From NCBI RefSeq assembly GCF_014268745.2, contig NZ_JABWRB020000001.1, forward strand, positions 496,001 to 560,000: a stretch of 64,000 nt of DNA. Reading direction: 5' to 3'. This stretch comes from Pseudomonas zanjanensis (GTDB lineage Bacteria > Pseudomonadota > Gammaproteobacteria > Pseudomonadales > Pseudomonadaceae). The notes under the pieces are model-generated. The model ran no database searches. It was not told where the DNA came from and saw only the letters and a program-made list of their open reading frames with translations. Both the position numbers and the translations under genes were made by a program. Shown here one piece after another: positions 61,180 through 64,000 of this stretch (positions are counted from its first letter, which is position 1; each line of letters opens with the position of its first letter).

Positions 61180-62352
61180 TCAACGCAGGGCGGTCTGGGC
61201 GCAAGGGCCCACCGCGCCCCGGCTGGCGGGCCGCAACAACAGGCCGCCAGCCAACAGCAGGCCGCTGCCGGCAATGATCAGCGCCGGTTGCAGGCCGCCG
61301 CTGAAATGACTGCTCAGCGCTGCCAGCAACGGCCCGCTGAGCTGGCCCACGGCAAAGCAGGCGGTCAGCAGGCCGGCGTTGCGCTGGGTGGCGTGGGGGG
61401 CCAGTTCCCGGGAGCGCAGCATCACCAGCTGCATGCAGGCCAGGAATGGCGCACCACACAGGATCACCCCCAGCGCCAGCCCCGGCCCACTGCCCAGCAG
61501 GCATGCAAACACCCCGGCGGCTTGCAGCCAGAGCGTACCGATCAGCCAGCGACCGGTGCTGTTCGGGTTCGGCCGCCGCAAGCTGACCAGCAACACGCCG
61601 ATGGCGGCGGCCAGGCCGAAGCTGGGCCAGAACAGATCCGCCAGCCACTGTCCGTGGAACTGCGCCGAGGCCATTTGTGACAGGAACGTGGCCGGAATGA
61701 TGTAGCCCACGCCGTACAAGGCATACACCACGCCCAGTCGAGCGATGCCACGATTCGGCGAGGAGGTGACTGGCGCGGCAACGGTCGCGGTTGCGGCGGG
61801 TTGCGGCAGGATCGGCAAAATCACCAGCAACATCGCCAGCGCCACGCCGGCGTACGCCAGCCACAGGGTTGCCGAGGTCTGGCCCAGCAGGTTCGAGCCC
61901 AATGCCAACAAACCTGTCAGGAAAATCCCCAATCCAGGACCGGCAAACACCAGGGCGCCGAGCCGCGGCCGTCCCGTCGCCGCTGCCAAGGGTTGGCTCA
62001 GGGCGGTGATCATCACCATCACCCAGGCGCTCGCCACGCCGATGCCGAAGCGCAATGCCAGGTGCGGCCAGAAGCCCCATGCCCAGAACGACGCCAGGGT
62101 CAGGAGCACGCACAGCCATAGGCCGCCGAGCAACCGCCGCCGCACCTGTTCCGGGCGCCGGGCGAACATGGCGTCCAGCGCGCCGAGGAAATAACCCAGG
62201 TAGTTGGCGGCGGCAATCAGACCGGCGGCGGTCAAGTCGACCTGACCTTCGCCGATCAAATGAGGTAACTGCGGTGTGAGGGCGAAGCGGCCGATGCCCA
62301 TGGCCATCATCAGCGCGATGAAGCTGCCGAGCAGGCGAATAAAAGGTGACAT
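61180..62352 (-). CDS. YbfB/YjiJ-family MFS transporter
   Basis: A 390-residue, 12-helix transporter of the YbfB/YjiJ group. The typical opening is MMAMGIGRFALTPQLPHLI, followed by AANYLGYFLGAL. The second half has LGVVYALYGVGYIIPATFLSQMA. The substrate is unknown. It is divergent from a LysR gene with a palindromic operator between, so it is probably that regulator's target. Confidence 0.85.
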   Translation of the reverse strand: MSPFIRLLGSFIALMMAMGIGRFALTPQLPHLIGEGQVDLTAAGLIAAANYLGYFLGALDAMFARRPEQVRRRLLGGLWLCVLLTLASFWAWGFWPHLALRFGIGVASAWVMVMITALSQPLAAATGRPRLGALVFAGPGLGIFLTGLLALGSNLLGQTSATLWLAYAGVALAMLLVILPILPQPAATATVAAPVTSSPNRGIARLGVVYALYGVGYIIPATFLSQMASAQFHGQWLADLFWPSFGLAAAIGVLLVSLRRPNPNSTGRWLIGTLWLQAAGVFACLLGSGPGLALGVILCGAPFLACMQLVMLRSRELAPHATQRNAGLLTACFAVGQLSGPLLAALSSHFSGGLQPALIIAGSGLLLAGGLLLRPASRGAVGPCAQTALR

Positions 62353-62405
62353 GGTCGTTCTCCGGTTGTCGGGGGGAATGACCGTCAGGCTAGGACTGAT
62401 TGACT

Positions 62406-62420
62406 TTCATTAAAAATGAA
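62406..62420. promoter_or_regulatory. LysR-type operator between MFS and LysR genes
   Basis: TTCATTAAAAATGAA is a perfect palindrome with a T-N11-A core, 54 bases before the MFS start and 36 before the LysR start. Confidence 0.6.
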
Positions 62421-62456
62421 TAATAGTGAGTAACTTGTTCTTTTTTGGAGAAGGTC

Positions 62457-63350
62457 GTGGAGTTCAGCCAGTTAAGGATTTTCCAGGCCGTGGCCGAGGA
62501 AGGTTCGATCACCCGGGCTGCGGAGCGCTTGCACCGGGTGCCCTCGAACCTGTCGACCCGGCTTAAGCAGCTCGAAGAGCAGTTGGGCGTAGACCTTTTC
62601 CTAAGAGAGCGTCAGCGCTTGCAGTTGTCACCGGCAGGAAAAGTCCTGCTGGACTATGCAACCAAGCTCTTCGCCTTGCACGACGAAGCCCACGCAGCGG
62701 TGCAGGGCGGACAACCGGCCGGGGATTTCCTGCTGGGAACGATGTACAGCACGGCGGCGACGCATTTGCCGGACCTGCTGGCGGCGTATCACCGGAGGTA
62801 TCCAGCGGTGAACCTGCAAGTGCAGTCGGGGCCCAGTGGTGAACTGTTTGAAGGCCTGCTCACCAATCGGCTCGATGCGGCGTTGGTGGACGGCCCGCTG
62901 GAGCTGGCGGGGCTGGATGGCGTGCCGCTGTGCGACGAACGGTTGGTGCTGATCACCGAGGCCGATCACCCGCCGGTGCGCAGTGCGCTGGATGTGCAGG
63001 GCCGCGCGGTGTTCACGTTCCGCCGTGGCTGCTCGTACCGGATGCGCTTGGAAGCCTGGTTTGCCCACGATCACGCGACCATGGGCCGGGCGATGGAAAT
63101 CGAGTCTTACCAGGGGATGCTGGCGTGTGTGATCGCCGGATCCGGCGTGGCGTTGATGTCCGAGTCGATGCTGGCCAGCCTGCCGGGCCGCGAGCGGGTG
63201 ACGGTGCATCCGCTGGCCGAGCCGTTTGCCAGCGCCACCACTTGGCTGATGTGGCGTAAAGGCATGGTCGGGGCCAACTTGAATGCCTGGATTGAATTGC
63301 AACAACAGGCGTGGCCGCGAGCGCCAATGATCACGGCGCAATCGGCTTGA
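62457..63350 (+). CDS. LysR-family transcriptional regulator
   Basis: A 297-residue LysR protein. The helix-turn-helix is QLRIFQAVAEEGSITRAAERLHRVPSNLSTRLKQLEEQLGVDLF, of the CynR/YwqM-like type. The effector domain begins GDFLLGTMYSTAATHLPDLLAAYHRRYPAVNLQVQSG. GGAG sits seven bases before GTG 62457, which is preferred to the TTG twelve bases before. It probably controls the divergent YbfB-type transporter and itself through the palindrome at 62406. Confidence 0.9.
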   Translation: MEFSQLRIFQAVAEEGSITRAAERLHRVPSNLSTRLKQLEEQLGVDLFLRERQRLQLSPAGKVLLDYATKLFALHDEAHAAVQGGQPAGDFLLGTMYSTAATHLPDLLAAYHRRYPAVNLQVQSGPSGELFEGLLTNRLDAALVDGPLELAGLDGVPLCDERLVLITEADHPPVRSALDVQGRAVFTFRRGCSYRMRLEAWFAHDHATMGRAMEIESYQGMLACVIAGSGVALMSESMLASLPGRERVTVHPLAEPFASATTWLMWRKGMVGANLNAWIELQQQAWPRAPMITAQSA

Positions 63351-63489
63351 ACTCCGGGAGGTGGATTTGGATCAATTCAGTAACAGATCATTGCAAACTG
63401 AGACGAGCATTGCATAGCACATCGGACTATTATCAGTGCGAAGGGGCCACAGAAATCTGCCGCTCGCACCACCCTGAGGGGGCACCACG

Positions 63490-63618
63490 ATGAAAGAGAA
63501 AATCCAGAACTGGCTTCACGACTTGGGTGTCGCGCTTGGCCTGATCGAGCCGCCGATGCAACCGGTACCGATCCGCACCGATGACGAGCAACGCCGCCGC
63601 CAGCCGCGCCGCCGGTAA
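63490..63618 (+). CDS. 42-residue small protein with Arg-rich tail
   Basis: The frame reads MKEKIQNWLHDLGVALGLIE, then PPMQPVPIRTDDEQRRRQPRRR. One amphipathic helix (residues 3-19) is followed by a proline-rich link and a strongly basic tail. GAGGGGG about eight bases upstream and a powerful terminator 20 bases after the stop support a real gene. I recall similar unnamed small proteins in other pseudomonads but no function. It could bind membrane or nucleic acid. Confidence 0.7.
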   Translation: MKEKIQNWLHDLGVALGLIEPPMQPVPIRTDDEQRRRQPRRR

Positions 63619-63637
63619 ATACACCAGGAATTTGGAG

Positions 63638-63691
63638 AGATCGCAGTTCCGGACCATCTCGATCGAGATGGCCCGGAACTGCGATCTTTTT
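63638..63691 (+). terminator. Very long terminator hairpin
   Basis: A perfect 15-bp outer stem (AGATCGCAGTTCCGG with its complement at 63673-63687) encloses a perfect 18-base palindrome CCATCTCGATCGAGATGG. A T-run follows. It is much longer than an ordinary terminator. Confidence 0.85.
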
Positions 63692-63708
63692 ATTGGTGGC
63701 GCGAACCC

Positions 63709-63837
63709 CTGTGGCGAGGGAGCTTGCTCCCGCTGGGCTGCGTAGCAGCCCCAAGATGTATCCATCACCGCAGTGCGGCAGACAGGACGCCGGGGCCTGC
63801 TTCGCAGTCCAGCGGGAGCAAGCTCCCTCGTCACAGG
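63709..63837. repeat. REPIN, type B
   Basis: Inverted type B pair; the last arm has one change (CTCGTCACAG). Confidence 0.9.
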
Positions 63838-63845
63838 GATGTGTT

Positions 63846-63878
63846 GCAAAAAGGGGCATGGCCACCGACGCCATGCCT
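63846..63878 (-). terminator. Terminator of the right-edge gene
   Basis: GGCATGGC and GCCATGCC pair; read on the minus strand, the stem is followed by CCTTTTT. Confidence 0.75.
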
Positions 63879-63904
63879 CTTGAAGAATCTGTCTCAGTGC
63901 TCGG

Positions 63905-64000
63905 TCAAACCGCCTTGGCCACCACGTTCGACCTGTGCGACAGCAAGCTCACCAGCACGAAACTCACCAGCGCCACGCTCAGGCTGTAGTAGATCGGTGT
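63905..64000 (-). CDS. C-terminus of a membrane protein, cut by window edge
   Basis: Only the last 31 residues are present: TPIYYSLSVALVSFVLVSLL followed by SHRSNVVAKAV and a TGA. A final membrane helix with a short basic tail suits a transporter such as an MFS metabolite:proton symporter, but this cannot be fixed from so little. A terminator follows it on the minus strand. Confidence 0.5.
   Translation of the reverse strand, partial: TPIYYSLSVALVSFVLVSLLSHRSNVVAKAV

Overview
The window looks like chromosome from a fluorescent Pseudomonas of the P. fluorescens group. The evidence is the high GC content, many Pseudomonas-type genes (DUF2790, DUF748 and DUF6279 proteins, an OprP-type porin, AceK, a PxpABC set) and about 22 REP/REPIN elements of the kind abundant in that group. 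No rRNA, tRNA, CRISPR array, integrase or transposase was seen.

Layout. 1-15 kb: housekeeping and small-protein genes (RNA methyltransferase, HNH protein, oligopeptidase B, class II amidotransferase), then an MFS transporter-pxpABC operon for 5-oxoproline and a MoxR ATPase/VWA pair. 15-26 kb: cysK, an LpxO-like hydroxylase, two EamA exporters (one behind a structured leader), aceK and hrpA. 26-38 kb: a FabH-like synthase, an ECF sigma/zinc anti-sigma pair, an OprP-like porin behind a Pho-box-like site, aquaporin, ABC exporter, ppiA, hydrolase, LysR and azoreductase. As I recall, P. aeruginosa PAO1 has similar orders around PA3286-PA3278 and PA3228-PA3223, so this part reads as core genome. 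38-44 kb: a hybrid histidine kinase, an EamA transporter, a YbdG-type channel and a DEAD-box helicase.

44.3-54.4 kb reads as an accessory island with looser base composition. It holds (i) an 847-residue exported protein joining an Asp-box/sialidase-like N-terminus to a C-terminal CxxCH heme site; (ii) a compact phosphonate cassette: PEP phosphomutase (EDKx5NS signature), a NifV/homocitrate-synthase-like enzyme that is probably a phosphonomethylmalate synthase, a TauE/SafE-type transporter and a divergent LysR regulator; (iii) two overlapping lipoprotein genes; and (iv) a BrnA-HigA-type fused antitoxin beside a decayed toxin remnant. The phosphonate cassette lies between two lone, oppositely oriented REP halves.

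54.6-64 kb returns to ordinary content: a DUF899 protein, a DUF6279 lipoprotein, a TorF-like porin, a CvfB-like S1 protein, an NCS1 nucleobase transporter behind a good sigma-54 promoter, a YbfB-type MFS transporter with a divergent LysR gene, and a conserved-looking 42-residue protein with an exceptionally long terminator hairpin.

The most interesting system is the phosphonate cassette at 47.4-51.4 kb. PEP would be rearranged to phosphonopyruvate, drawn forward by condensation with acetyl-CoA, and the product possibly exported by the transporter. None of the usual downstream tailoring genes is present here. All functional calls are from reading motifs by eye; no database search was run.
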